Shown: positions 9,817-17,529, numbered from the stretch's first letter. The stretch is 34,121 nt of DNA from Endomicrobium sp. (GCA_031271205.1 JAISWG010000027.1:1-34121); one strand, 5' to 3'. The notes: generated from the sequence alone by a model not told the origin. Translations and numbers: made by a program.

Positions 9817-10441
9817 TTTCCCTCCATTTTTTTTTATTACCCTTAATAGCGTAGCGTTCTTGGAGCTTAATACTTATGTCTTTTAAATTTATGTCTTTAT
9901 TTTGCATCAAAACAAGAATATGATAGATTAAATCGCATATTTCGTCAATCAAATCATTTTTATTTTCATTTTTTGCAGCAATAATAATTTCTGAAGATTC
10001 TTCTCCTATTTTTTTGCAAATTTTATCAATCCCTTCAGCAAGCAAATAATTTGTATAAGAATTTTCAACCGGATTTTTTACCCTATCTAAAATACGATAA
10101 CAAATAATTTCAATTATATTTTTTTGGAAATTGCAAGCAACTATTTCATTAAAGAAACATGATAATTCTCCTGTATGACACGCAACTCCTGACTGTTCCA
10201 CCAAAATCAAAAGAGCATCGCCATCACAATCTGAATATATGCCTTTTACTTTTTGAACACATCCTGAAGTTTCTCCTTTGTGCCACAACTTCTTTCTGCT
10301 ACGCGAATAAAAATATGTTTCGCCTTTTTCAAGCGTAAGGTTATAACTTTCTTTGTTCATATACGCTAACATCAATATTTCTCTTGTTTCATAATCCTGA
10401 ATAATAGTCGCAATTAAAGGCGTTTTACTAAAATCTATCAT
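9779..10441 (-). CDS. hisI: bifunctional PR-AMP cyclohydrolase / PR-ATP pyrophosphatase HisIE
   Basis: This fusion carries out steps two and three of histidine synthesis. The HisI part (about 1-110) has [29 protein letters not shown] and the metal-binding [13 protein letters not shown]...GVACHTG with the catalytic Cys residues. The HisE part (about 125-205) has [16 protein letters not shown] and [16 protein letters not shown], the MazG-like acidic helices that bind Mg. At 220 aa it is the normal size of the fused enzyme. It overlaps hisF by 14 bases and hisA by 38, so it is translationally coupled at both ends. Confidence 0.96.
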   Translation of the reverse strand: MIDFSKTPLIATIIQDYETREILMLAYMNKESYNLTLEKGETYFYSRSRKKLWHKGETSGCVQKVKGIYSDCDGDALLILVEQSGVACHTGELSCFFNEIVACNFQKNIIEIICYRILDRVKNPVENSYTNYLLAEGIDKICKKIGEESSEIIIAAKNENKNDLIDEICDLIYHILVLMQNKDINLKDISIKLQERYAIKGNKKKWRENDFNPSYRYKTR

Positions 10442-11192
10442 TGTTATATCCTCTTCTTGTAGGAATTCTATTTTTAATCATTTCTCGTTTTATATCATAT
10501 ATGGTTGTAGCTTTATAATGCAATATAGATGCTACCAAAGCACCGGAACATTTTGTTTTTTTAAACATATTAACAATATCAAATACGTTTCCGCATCCTC
10601 CGCTTGCAATAATGGGCATATTTATGCACCTTGCAACTTTCTTCAATGTTCTAATATCATATCCTATCTTTGTTCCATCTGTATTTATTGATGTAAGCAA
10701 AACTTCTCCTACACCTAAAACTTCGCATTTTTTTACCCAATCGGTTAGTTTTATACCAGTATTAAGCCGACCTCCATTTATAAACACATTTTCTCCGTCG
10801 GTATCAATAGCAGCAACAACACATTGTGTTCCAAATTCTCTTACCGCTTGCAAAATAATATCTGGATTTTTAACCGCTGCTGAATTTATAGAAATTTTAT
10901 CTGCACCCAAACGCAAAATACTACGAAAATCATCTATTGAGCATATGCCTCCCCCGATTGTTAATGGTATTCTTAACGCCGTTGATGCTCTTTTTAATAT
11001 ATCACCTGCTATAGCACGGTTCTCGTATGTAGCCGAAATATCCAAAAACACTATTTCATCAGCTCCCTGTTTTTCATATTCTTTTGCAAGAATAACGGGA
11101 TCTCCTACATCAGTTAGATTTGAAAAATTAACGCCCTTTACAACTTTCCCATCTTTTATATCTAGACATGGAATTATTCTTTTTTTAAGCAT
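10428..11192 (-). CDS. hisF: imidazole glycerol phosphate synthase, cyclase subunit HisF
   Basis: HisF closes the imidazole ring of PRFAR using ammonia channelled from HisH, releasing IGP and AICAR. It is 254 aa, a (beta/alpha)8 barrel. Catalytic Asp11 is in [15 protein letters not shown] and Asp130 in [22 protein letters not shown] and IASGGCGN are the phosphate loops. It overlaps hisH by 19 bases, as expected for subunits of one heterodimer. The AICAR produced is the substrate of PurH, whose gene is at 23.5 kb, linking the two pathways. Confidence 0.97.
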   Translation of the reverse strand: MLKKRIIPCLDIKDGKVVKGVNFSNLTDVGDPVILAKEYEKQGADEIVFLDISATYENRAIAGDILKRASTALRIPLTIGGGICSIDDFRSILRLGADKISINSAAVKNPDIILQAVREFGTQCVVAAIDTDGENVFINGGRLNTGIKLTDWVKKCEVLGVGEVLLTSINTDGTKIGYDIRTLKKVARCINMPIIASGGCGNVFDIVNMFKKTKCSGALVASILHYKATTIYDIKREMIKNRIPTRRGYNNDRF

Positions 11193-11761
11193 TTATATCC
11201 CTCTATATTACAATACCATTCCTTCAAAAGTTTAAGTCCATATTTTCCACTTTTTTCAGGATGAAATTGAAATCCAGTTACATTTTTGTATTTGACTATA
11301 GCTGGTATTCTAATTCCACCATAGTCTACATAAGAAACTATACATTCAGATACAATGTTTGCCATGTATGAATGAACAAAATATACGTCTTCTCCAGTAT
11401 TTGATAAACTGTTCCAACCTATATGAGGAAGTCTTGCATTAACAGGTATTTTTATAACTTCACCTTTTATAAACCCCAAACCTTCGGTTTCTTCGCCTTC
11501 ATAACTTCTTTCAAATAAAATTTGCATACCTAAACATATTCCTAAAATAGGCTTATCAATATTCTTTAAAATATCAAATAAACCCGCTGTCTTTAAATTT
11601 TCTATAGCAGCTTTAAAAGCACCAACTCCTGGTATAATAACAGCATCGCATAAAGCCACTGTTTTGATATCATTTACTAGTTTAGCTTCAATGCCTAGTT
11701 CTCTGCAAGCCGACAATAAACTTTCTGTGTTGCCAGCTCTATAGTCAATAATTGCTACCAC
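11174..11761 (-). CDS. hisH: imidazole glycerol phosphate synthase, glutaminase subunit HisH
   Basis: HisH is the class I glutamine amidotransferase that feeds ammonia to HisF. It is 195 aa. The catalytic triad is complete: Cys76 in LGICLGMQ, and His167 and Glu169 in FQFHPEKSG. The PGVGAFKAAIENL oxyanion-strand region is present. It starts with GTG, whose G is the last base of the hisB TAG stop (TAGTG), so it depends on hisB translation. Confidence 0.96.
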   Translation of the reverse strand: MVAIIDYRAGNTESLLSACRELGIEAKLVNDIKTVALCDAVIIPGVGAFKAAIENLKTAGLFDILKNIDKPILGICLGMQILFERSYEGEETEGLGFIKGEVIKIPVNARLPHIGWNSLSNTGEDVYFVHSYMANIVSECIVSYVDYGGIRIPAIVKYKNVTGFQFHPEKSGKYGLKLLKEWYCNIEGYKCLKKE

Positions 11762-12339
11762 TATATAACTCCCTTTGAAGAATTTATTCTGTTTCTGATT
11801 TTCTCAATCGCTTGCCATAACGCACAACCAAAACCTTTGAAAATAGCCTCTATTATATGATGAGTATTTTTCCCGTATTCAAGATTAACGTGAAGTGTTA
11901 TCGCCGCATTTACAACAACGGCTCTAAAAAATTCTTCAACTAATTCAGTTTCAAAATCTCCTATACGTTCAGCTGGGAAACTCGCATTAAAAACCAAATA
12001 ATCACGCCCTGAAATATCTAAATTCACATTAACTAAAGTTTCATCCATAGGTAAAAAACAACTGCCAAATCGAGCTATTCCCTTTTTATCCCTTAAAGAA
12101 TTTTTTAGAGCTTGTCCAAAAACTATACCAATATCTTCAACAATGTGATGTGCGCCAGTATTTAAATCCCCTGTACAAAAAAGCTTAATGTTAAAGTTAG
12201 CATAAAAAGCTAAAATATTAAGCATATGATCAAAAAAACCAATTCCACTACTTCCTTTAAACTCACCTGTTCCGTCCAGATTTAATTTTATTTCTATTTT
12301 TGTCTCTTTAGTGTTACGTTTAATATCACATATTCTCAT
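11761..12339 (-). CDS. hisB: imidazoleglycerol-phosphate dehydratase HisB (monofunctional)
   Basis: HisB dehydrates IGP to imidazole acetol phosphate. It is 192 aa, the monofunctional form without the histidinol-phosphate phosphatase domain found in enterobacterial HisB. Mn-binding motifs are intact: FFDHML, AHHIVEDIGI, DISGRDYL and THHIIEAIFKGFG. It overlaps hisD by 4 bases (ATGA) and hisH by 1 base. Because the phosphatase is absent, a separate histidinol-phosphatase must act. None is visible in the window. The nearby HAD phosphatase GmhB belongs to the same family group but has the heptose-type zinc motif. Confidence 0.96.
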   Translation of the reverse strand: MRICDIKRNTKETKIEIKLNLDGTGEFKGSSGIGFFDHMLNILAFYANFNIKLFCTGDLNTGAHHIVEDIGIVFGQALKNSLRDKKGIARFGSCFLPMDETLVNVNLDISGRDYLVFNASFPAERIGDFETELVEEFFRAVVVNAAITLHVNLEYGKNTHHIIEAIFKGFGCALWQAIEKIRNRINSSKGVI

Positions 12340-13610
12340 TTATAACTCCTTTTAAAACGAATATTTGCCGCAATTGCATGAGCATCTAAACCTTCTAACA
12401 AAGCAAAAGACGTGATGTCTTCTTTAAATTCCAACAATACATTTTTCGGATAATAACTATATGAAATTCTCTTTACAAAATCATATACTCCTAAAGGCGA
12501 AGCAAACCTTGCCGTACCTGCCGTTGGCAATACATGATTAGTCCCACCAACATAATCACCAAGCACCTCAGGAGAATTACATCCCAAAAAAACTGTACCA
12601 GCATTTTTAACTTTAGCCAGCATTTCCAGAGGTTTTTTAGTCATTATTTCTAAATGTTCCGGAGCAATTAAGTTTGATATTTCAAAAATGTTGTTAATAG
12701 ATTTTGCTATGATGCATATTCCGTTATTTTCTAATGCTTTTTTTGCTATTCCTTTACGCTTAAGCTTTGGAAGCTGTAATTCTAGCTCCTTTTTAACTTT
12801 TTTGTATAAGCTCAAATCAGTTGTAACTAAAATACTCCTTGACATTTTATCATGTTCAGCTTGGCTTAGGAGATCCGCCGCAATATACTCCGGTTTAGAG
12901 CTAGAATCTGCAGCTATTAAAATTTCTGAAGGTCCAGCTATCATATCTATATCAACTACTCCAAACAACAACTTCTTTGCAGTTGCCACATAAACATTGC
13001 CTGGACCTACTATTTTGTCCACTTTTGGAATACTGCGAGTACCATACGCCGCTGCTGCAACAGCTTGCACACCTCCTATCTTGTAAATTTCAGTTACACC
13101 ACAAATAGCAGCTGCAGCTAAGATAAAATTTTCAATTTTTCCATCAGATTTTACAGGTGTAAACATAACGACATTTCTGACACCAGCAAGTTTTGCCGGA
13201 ATCGCATTCATTAGAACTGTTGAAGGATATACTGCTGAGCCACCCGGAACGTAAATAGCTACACGCTCTAAAGCTCTTATAATCTGCCCCATAATAACAC
13301 CATTTTCTTTATAGATAGAATAAGAATTTTCTATTTGTCTTTTATGAAATTCTTCAATTTGTATCTTTGCTCTTTTAAAAATATGCAATATGTTTTTATC
13401 AACTATCTTCAATGCATTCTCTATTTCTTCGTTTTTTACTTTTATACTTCTGCCATTAAAGCCATCAAATTCTTTTGCATAAGATAAAACCGCATTGTCT
13501 CCAAACCGACGAATATTGTCAATTATTTTTTGAACAGATTTTTCTATCTTGTTATCACGTGTATTTTTTACTGCCAATTCTTTTGAATTATATTTAACTA
13601 GTTTTAACAT
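12336..13610 (-). CDS. hisD: histidinol dehydrogenase HisD
   Basis: HisD is the zinc enzyme oxidising histidinol to histidine with 2 NAD+, the final step. It is 424 aa. Conserved regions are YVPGGSAVYPSTVLMNAIPA, KIVGPGNVYVATAKKLLFG, DMIAGPSEILI, the zinc ligands in LLSQAEHDKM, APEHLEIM with the catalytic Glu/His, and the C-terminal EGLDAHAIAAN zinc His. It overlaps hisG by 7 bases and hisB by 4. As in many his operons, it follows hisG directly, although it acts last. Confidence 0.97.
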   Translation of the reverse strand: MLKLVKYNSKELAVKNTRDNKIEKSVQKIIDNIRRFGDNAVLSYAKEFDGFNGRSIKVKNEEIENALKIVDKNILHIFKRAKIQIEEFHKRQIENSYSIYKENGVIMGQIIRALERVAIYVPGGSAVYPSTVLMNAIPAKLAGVRNVVMFTPVKSDGKIENFILAAAAICGVTEIYKIGGVQAVAAAAYGTRSIPKVDKIVGPGNVYVATAKKLLFGVVDIDMIAGPSEILIAADSSSKPEYIAADLLSQAEHDKMSRSILVTTDLSLYKKVKKELELQLPKLKRKGIAKKALENNGICIIAKSINNIFEISNLIAPEHLEIMTKKPLEMLAKVKNAGTVFLGCNSPEVLGDYVGGTNHVLPTAGTARFASPLGVYDFVKRISYSYYPKNVLLEFKEDITSFALLEGLDAHAIAANIRFKRSYK

Positions 13611-14206
13611 AGGTATTTCCTCAACTTTTCCGTAAAATTATACAACGATTTCAATTCAATGCTATTAGAGTTGCCTATAAGTACTGCACTTATATCACAA
13701 ATCTTTTCTATAACATCTAATCCATTGGCTTTTAGCGTATTGCCACTTTGAACAATATCAACTATACCATCAGCAATATTTAAAATGGGGGCAAGTTCGA
13801 CTGATCCTTCTATCCTTAAAATTTTTGGATATTTGCTCTTTTTTGCAAAAAATTTTCTTGCTACATTCGGATATTTTGAAGCTATTACATTTGCAGTTTT
13901 AAAATATGAAAACCCAGCTAAAGCAAAATAACATTTTCCAATTTTCAAATCTAACAGCTCATTATAAATTTCTCTATCGTTTTCAATAATTACATCTTTA
14001 CCAACAACTGCTAAATCTACAATATCTAAATCTATAAATCTCAAAGTATCATTCGACTTTGAAAATATAAACTCTATATCGTCTTTTGATTTTACAAACA
14101 AACGCCTTCCTTTATCACGAATTGATACGCTATCAAAACCTGCTCTGTTAAGCAATCCAACAAACTCTTCTTCAATGCGTCCTTTTGTTACTGCAATTCT
14201 AAGCAT
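13604..14206 (-). CDS. hisG: ATP phosphoribosyltransferase, short catalytic form HisG(S)
   Basis: HisG condenses ATP with PRPP, the committed and usually feedback-inhibited step of histidine synthesis. It is 200 aa: MLRIAVTKGRIEEEFVGLL at the start, DLAVVGKDVI, GSVELAPILNIADGIVDIV and the PRPP loop VQSGNTLKANGL. It ends after the second catalytic lobe, so the C-terminal ACT-like regulatory domain of the long form is absent. In characterised bacteria this short form needs HisZ, a HisRS-like subunit, for activity and histidine sensing. No hisZ is in this window. GGGAG precedes the ATG, only a few bases after the attenuator's T run. Confidence 0.95.
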   Translation of the reverse strand: MLRIAVTKGRIEEEFVGLLNRAGFDSVSIRDKGRRLFVKSKDDIEFIFSKSNDTLRFIDLDIVDLAVVGKDVIIENDREIYNELLDLKIGKCYFALAGFSYFKTANVIASKYPNVARKFFAKKSKYPKILRIEGSVELAPILNIADGIVDIVQSGNTLKANGLDVIEKICDISAVLIGNSNSIELKSLYNFTEKLRKYLC

Positions 14207-14230
14207 TATAATTATCTCCCTTAATTACAA

Positions 14231-14271
14231 AATAAAAAAGCCGTATGGTTTAAACCAAACCCACACAGCTT
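14231..14271 (-). terminator. his operon attenuator (rho-independent terminator upstream of hisG)
   Basis: On the minus strand AAGCTGTGTG-GGTTT-GGTTT-AAACC-ATACGGCTT forms a long two-part stem (about 14 pairs with G-U and one bulge), followed directly by TTTTTTATTTT. It sits 25 bases before the hisG ATG and after the leader ORF, so it can only act on transcripts entering the his operon. Its left arm is shared with an alternative pairing. Confidence 0.82.
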
Positions 14272-14289
14272 AAAGATTTATATAGCAAT

Positions 14290-14320
14290 GTAGGCGCAAG
14301 AAGGCAACACCTGCGCCTAC
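14290..14320 (-). promoter_or_regulatory. his leader hairpin that competes with alternative pairings
   Basis: GTAGGCGCA-GGTGTTGCCTTCT-TGCGCCTAC is a perfect 9-bp GC-rich stem between the leader ORF and the attenuator. Its left arm can instead pair with TGCGCTAAAG at the end of the leader ORF (14334-14343). Its right arm (CCTACATTGC, 14285-14294) can instead pair 9 of 10 with GCTGTGTGGG (14260-14269), the left arm of the terminator. These exclusive options are the architecture expected of translation-coupled attenuation. Confidence 0.7.
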
Positions 14321-14335
14321 TGTAAAGTTCATACT

Positions 14336-14395
14336 TTAGCGCAAATGTCGCTCATCATGACGATGCAATACTGTAAACATTACTTTGTTAAACAT
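14336..14395 (-). CDS. his operon leader peptide (HisL-like)
   Basis: A 19-codon ORF reads MFNKVMFTVLHRHDERHLR, stop TAA. Within codons 11-17, three of seven are His (CAT) and two are Arg, with a further Arg at codon 19. That is a strong local enrichment just before the attenuator. GGGTGATT precedes the ATG at proper spacing. It begins about 36 bases after the predicted transcription start. Leader peptides rich in the end-product amino acid regulate enterobacterial his operons (E. coli HisL has seven His in a row). Here the codons are interspersed rather than consecutive. The peptide itself probably has no function beyond ribosome positioning. The ORF is too short for the track. Confidence 0.72.
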   Translation of the reverse strand: MFNKVMFTVLHRHDERHLR

Positions 14396-14437
14396 CTAAT
14401 CACCCAATTATTTAATTTACTTCTTATACACCACTGG

Positions 14438-14466
14438 AGTATAATCTTTATTTCAAAACTTGTCAA
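14438..14466 (-). promoter_or_regulatory. sigma-70 promoter of the his operon
   Basis: TTGACA (14461-14466) and TATACT (14438-14443) on the minus strand are 17 bases apart, an almost perfect consensus promoter. The start near 14431 gives a leader RNA of about 225 bases before hisG. Confidence 0.8.
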
Positions 14467-14514
14467 GTTATAAATTTACGTTTATTTACATAGCTTTATT
14501 TCAACAACTGTCAT

Positions 14515-15000
14515 AGAAAAAAACAGCACGCCAATATTGCGACTGGCTCCACATCCGAAGATTATCGTTTTTAGTTCAATATCAACTTTTAAAACCTTTG
14601 CTTTTAAATTTCTCCAACAGAAATAACTTCATGCAAATTTGAAACAAATAAGATTTATTTCATTGCTGAACTGAACAATTAAGGCCTTTTCTAAGAGATC
14701 AACATACCGCTTTTTAATCTTGTATAAATACCGTTAGAGTTTTCACGAGTTTTAAATAAATCCCAGTCTTTCAAATATCTCTCGTTATTTAAATAAGCCC
14801 CTATATACCGTAAATTTAAGAATTGCAATATTATGATAGTCCCATAAATCTCTTGTGCTAAACTTTAATTTTGTTTCAAAAGCGTAAAAACCAGCAATAT
14901 CATTGTTAAACTTCATAATACTTTCGACCATAACTACTTCGTTTTGAGAAAGACTTACATCAAATAAATTTGTCGATTTTATTGCAAAATCCCAGCGGCT
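14515..15000 (-). pseudogene. decayed gene, possibly S1-domain RNA-binding protein
   Basis: The minus strand has a long protein-like stretch without a start: LSQNEVVMVESIMKFNNDIA, then FETKLKFSTRDLWDYHNIAI. After frameshifts it continues with NNERYLKDWDLFKTRENSNG, RLKSGMLIS and finally HEVISVGEI plus KAKVLKVDIELKTIIFG. The last block resembles the end of an S1 repeat (pattern HPSE.v.vGd.vkAKVLkvD.e...i.LG). The SGMLISL-K-GL segment before it fits the 'GG.vVdlG' strand. It might therefore be an rpsA-like or other S1-domain relic. At least three frame changes and several stops rule out function. The family assignment is tentative, while decayed coding DNA is well supported. Confidence 0.5.
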
Positions 15001-15320
15001 TTTTATTTATCATAACCGCAAAAGTCACTCTTTTTAGTATGAAAACAACACAAAAACAAATTCCAAAGTAGAGTTTTATTAGCAACCAGTATTTGAAAAT
15101 ATCAGTTCTCAATGCCATCATCATATTTTAATTCTATAACTAAAATTTGTTTTCTTTCGCAAGGCACAAACAATTATAATAATGCTAATTGTATGCGTAC
15201 TGACATGAAATATTTTCAAATTTATCGTACTTGTACCACTGCACTCTATATCAACAAGTTGAAAAACTTTCATGATAGTAAAATAAGCTATCAAGGACAC
15301 AAGCAAATCTTATAAAGATA
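15001..15320 (-). other. probable decayed coding DNA, hydrophobic fragments
   Basis: Two short minus-strand readings contain hydrophobic segments: one beginning MALRTDIFKYWLLIKLYFGI near 15118, and the track ORF 15121..15306 with a run of isoleucines. Neither has a convincing ribosome binding site or a recognisable domain, and they lie between two relics. They could be parts of the neighbouring pilin-like or S1-like relics. I do not call a gene. Confidence 0.3.
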
Positions 15321-15321
15321 A

Positions 15322-15406
15322 ACTGCAAACAAGACTTTTGTGCAATATAAACCCCATATTATTACTGCAACAAATCTACCACTGTAAAGCCGCGTTCAAC
15401 ACGCAT
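15322..15406 (-). pseudogene. type IV pilin-like N-terminus relic
   Basis: From the ATG at 15406 the minus strand reads MRVERGFTVVDLL. After a one-base frame change it continues AVIIWGLYCTKVLFAV. This mirrors the prepilin leader and N-terminal helix GFTLVELLVVVIIIGIL, with the Gly-Phe processing site, Thr and a hydrophobic helix, but with Asp in place of the near-invariant Glu5. No body of a pilin follows in frame. Type IV pilin-like genes and remnants are common in this kind of genome. The match is short, so this is moderate evidence only. Confidence 0.42.
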
Positions 15407-15589
15407 AAAATTTACGATTTTATATGTTTTCTTTTTGCGCTTAACACATCACAAAGTAAATGTAGATATATTCTAATCTACATTTATCAAATACTATCTG
15501 ACTATCTAATTATTTAAATAACAGGTAAATTTCCTGTTCACCAAAAACACAAATTAAGGTTTTACCACCTAAAACCCCTAACTATTTAG

Positions 15590-15810
15590 AATTTTCGTTA
15601 AATAAATACTCGACTCCATTGCAAAACAATTAAACTCATCTAATTTTATTTTAACTTTTTTCTCTTCATCAAGCAAAGATTTAAACATTGCATTAAGATC
15701 AAAATAAAACCTAAAACCTTTTTGTTGCAGCAGATAGAAGTGTGTTACGCACTTTTCTCTTAATTATATTTTTTAAACTTTTTATCTCAAGCTCAAGTAT
15801 TACATCTAAA
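15590..15810 (-). pseudogene. unidentified decayed gene fragment
   Basis: The minus strand reads DVILELEIKSLKNIIKRKVR and on to LLSAATKRF. With one frame change it continues RFYFDLNAMFKSLLDEEKKV and KIKLDEFNCFAMESSIYLTK, about 73 codons in all. Amphipathic and charged composition marks it as former coding DNA. I do not recognise the family. It lies downstream (in transcription sense) of gmhB and is followed by the pilin-like and S1-like relics, so the whole 14.5-15.8 kb stretch is a graveyard of several genes. Confidence 0.45.
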
Positions 15811-15885
15811 TTCTAAAATCACAGCTATAATATAAGTTAATTTTCATTTATCAAAAGTCTAATATTTACAAAATTTTATGCAAAA

Positions 15886-15918
15886 CAAAAAAAATAAAAA
15901 TAACATATAAACTATGTC
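15886..15918 (-). terminator. weak putative terminator after gmhB
   Basis: On the minus strand GACATA-GTTTA-TATGTT forms a short stem followed by ATTTTTATTTTTTTTG, about 25 bases past the gmhB stop. The stem is short and AT-rich, but the T tract is long. Confidence 0.38.
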
Positions 15919-15940
15919 ACTATTATCAAAATAATGTTAA

Positions 15941-16513
15941 TTAGCTTTCTTCCGCATCTTTAATTATTAAACTAACAGCCTCTTTTAGAGTTTTACATAT
16001 AGCCATAGGTTTAATTTTTTCTTGTGCTATTTCTGTCTGCTGTTTTTTACCACGTCCTGTAAGAGTTAAAATACCCTTACCTCCAGCATTGTATCCAAGC
16101 AAATAATCTCTTATGCTGTCACCAACTGTATAAGATTTTTCAAGGTTTATATTAAAATCTTTAGCACCTTGCAAAACCATTCCCGGCTTCGGTTTCCTAC
16201 AATTGCAAAAATTTTTATCAGTATGGGGACAATAATAAATAGCATCTATTTTAGCTCCAGCTTTTTTAAGCAAAAACTCAAACCTTTTATGAATTTTTCG
16301 CAAATCTTGTTCTGTAAATATTTGCCTTGTAACACCAGACTGATTTGTAACTATAATCACTTTAAATCCTGCTGCACGCAATCTGTTTATACTATCTGCC
16401 GCATAAGAGTAAAGTTTCACTTGTTCAGGTAAACTTAAATAATTTTTGTCAAAAATAACAGTACCGTCACGATCTAAAAAGACTGCAGGCACTTTAATAT
16501 TGTTTGTTCCCAC
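15941..16513 (-). CDS. gmhB: D-glycero-D-manno-heptose 1,7-bisphosphate 7-phosphatase GmhB
   Basis: GmhB removes the 7-phosphate of heptose bisphosphate during ADP-heptose synthesis for LPS. It is a HAD-superfamily phosphatase of 190 aa. The nucleophile and acid/base are Asp14 and Asp16 in FLDRDGTVIF. Motif II is VTNQSG. The zinc-binding loop CPHTDKNFCNCRKPKPGM (one His and three Cys ligands) is the diagnostic GmhB feature. Motif IV is TVGDSIRDYLLGYNAG. It starts at GTG 16513 inside the 3' end of lpxK (40-base overlap), so it is coupled to lipid A synthesis. It could be mistaken for the histidinol-phosphate phosphatase missing from the his operon, since the two families are closely related. 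The heptose role is favoured by the lpxK linkage and the presence of gmhA. Confidence 0.88.
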   Translation of the reverse strand: MGTNNIKVPAVFLDRDGTVIFDKNYLSLPEQVKLYSYAADSINRLRAAGFKVIIVTNQSGVTRQIFTEQDLRKIHKRFEFLLKKAGAKIDAIYYCPHTDKNFCNCRKPKPGMVLQGAKDFNINLEKSYTVGDSIRDYLLGYNAGGKGILTLTGRGKKQQTEIAQEKIKPMAICKTLKEAVSLIIKDAEES

Positions 16514-17502
16514 CTTTCTTTTCCCTTTATAAACTGTGGCTTAATTGTAAGAACAGAAATTTTTTCTTTCATTTTAGTATCAACGTTTTGCAATTTGACC
16601 GCATCTTTAGCAGTTACAACAAAATAAGCGTCTGTTCCCTTTTGAGAAACCAGTTTATTTAATTTATAGTTGTCATATCGACCGTGGTCCCTTAAAATTA
16701 TACTATCTTCTAAAGTTATACCAGATTTTTCTATAGAATTTTTAAACCCCTCGGCAAAACCTATCGCGCTTAAAGAATAAACTTTAGATTTCTTCAAAAG
16801 TTCAATATTAAAATCTGTTTTTAAATCAACTTTTTTGTATTTAAAATCACCGTAAAATGTTAAAATCGCTTCCTTTCCTGACAGCTCAAATATTTTTTTT
16901 TCAAGTTTATTAAGATTGTCTTTTGAAACCATGTCACAATTAGTAATAACTACAACATCAGCCCTCTTTAATGATTTAGGTTTTTCCCGCAAGATTCCAG
17001 AAGGAATAAGCATATCATTACCAAAAGGATTGGCTACATTGACACAAACTATATCTAAATTTCTTTTTATTTTCCAATGTTGAAATCCATCATCTAAAAC
17101 ATAAACATCCGGATTTGTTTTAGATCCAATCACTAAAGCATTTTTATATCTGTCAATGCCAACAATAACAATTGTATTAGGTACGCTTCTTGCTATCAAA
17201 AGAGGCTCATCACCGCTTGCTATAGCACAAACATCTGATGCACCGTTTTTCAAAAGCATTGGGATTTTATTTTTTCTTAAATAACCACGCGTTAAGACTG
17301 TAGATTTGAATTTATTTGCCGCAAGAAACTCCAACAGTTCTATAACTATCGGGGTTTTGCCAGTACCGCCACAAGTTATATTTCCTACGCTTATTACAGG
17401 TTTGGGCAGTTTTCTCACAATAGTAAATTTTCTGTCAACTTTTAATAAAACGGCATAAATTAAAGAAATTGGATATAAAGCAACTTTTAAAAATTTTAAC
17501 AT
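16474..17502 (-). CDS. lpxK: tetraacyldisaccharide 4'-kinase LpxK
   Basis: LpxK phosphorylates the 4' position of the lipid A disaccharide precursor at the inner face of the cytoplasmic membrane. It is 342 aa, typical length. An N-terminal hydrophobic anchor (LKFLKVALYPISLIYAVLL) precedes the Walker A motif CGGTGKT at residues 44-50. VLDDGFQHW (the DGFQH signature with the catalytic Asp) and LREKPKSLKRADVVVITN follow. It is the first gene of the lpxK-gmhB pair. TTGTAT-17-TAAAAT lies just upstream. The ribosome binding site before the ATG (GAAGATAA) is weak. It is strong evidence for a lipid A-containing outer membrane. Confidence 0.95.
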   Translation of the reverse strand: MLKFLKVALYPISLIYAVLLKVDRKFTIVRKLPKPVISVGNITCGGTGKTPIVIELLEFLAANKFKSTVLTRGYLRKNKIPMLLKNGASDVCAIASGDEPLLIARSVPNTIVIVGIDRYKNALVIGSKTNPDVYVLDDGFQHWKIKRNLDIVCVNVANPFGNDMLIPSGILREKPKSLKRADVVVITNCDMVSKDNLNKLEKKIFELSGKEAILTFYGDFKYKKVDLKTDFNIELLKKSKVYSLSAIGFAEGFKNSIEKSGITLEDSIILRDHGRYDNYKLNKLVSQKGTDAYFVVTAKDAVKLQNVDTKMKEKISVLTIKPQFIKGKERWEQTILKCLQSF

Positions 17503-17529
17503 TTATCTTCAGTTCTCAAAGCTTTATGT

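Noticed and set aside
15112-15315. overlapping ORFs on both strands (67 and 61 aa)
   Set aside because: Neither shows coding signals. The region is between relics, and the minus-strand one is only a hydrophobic run.
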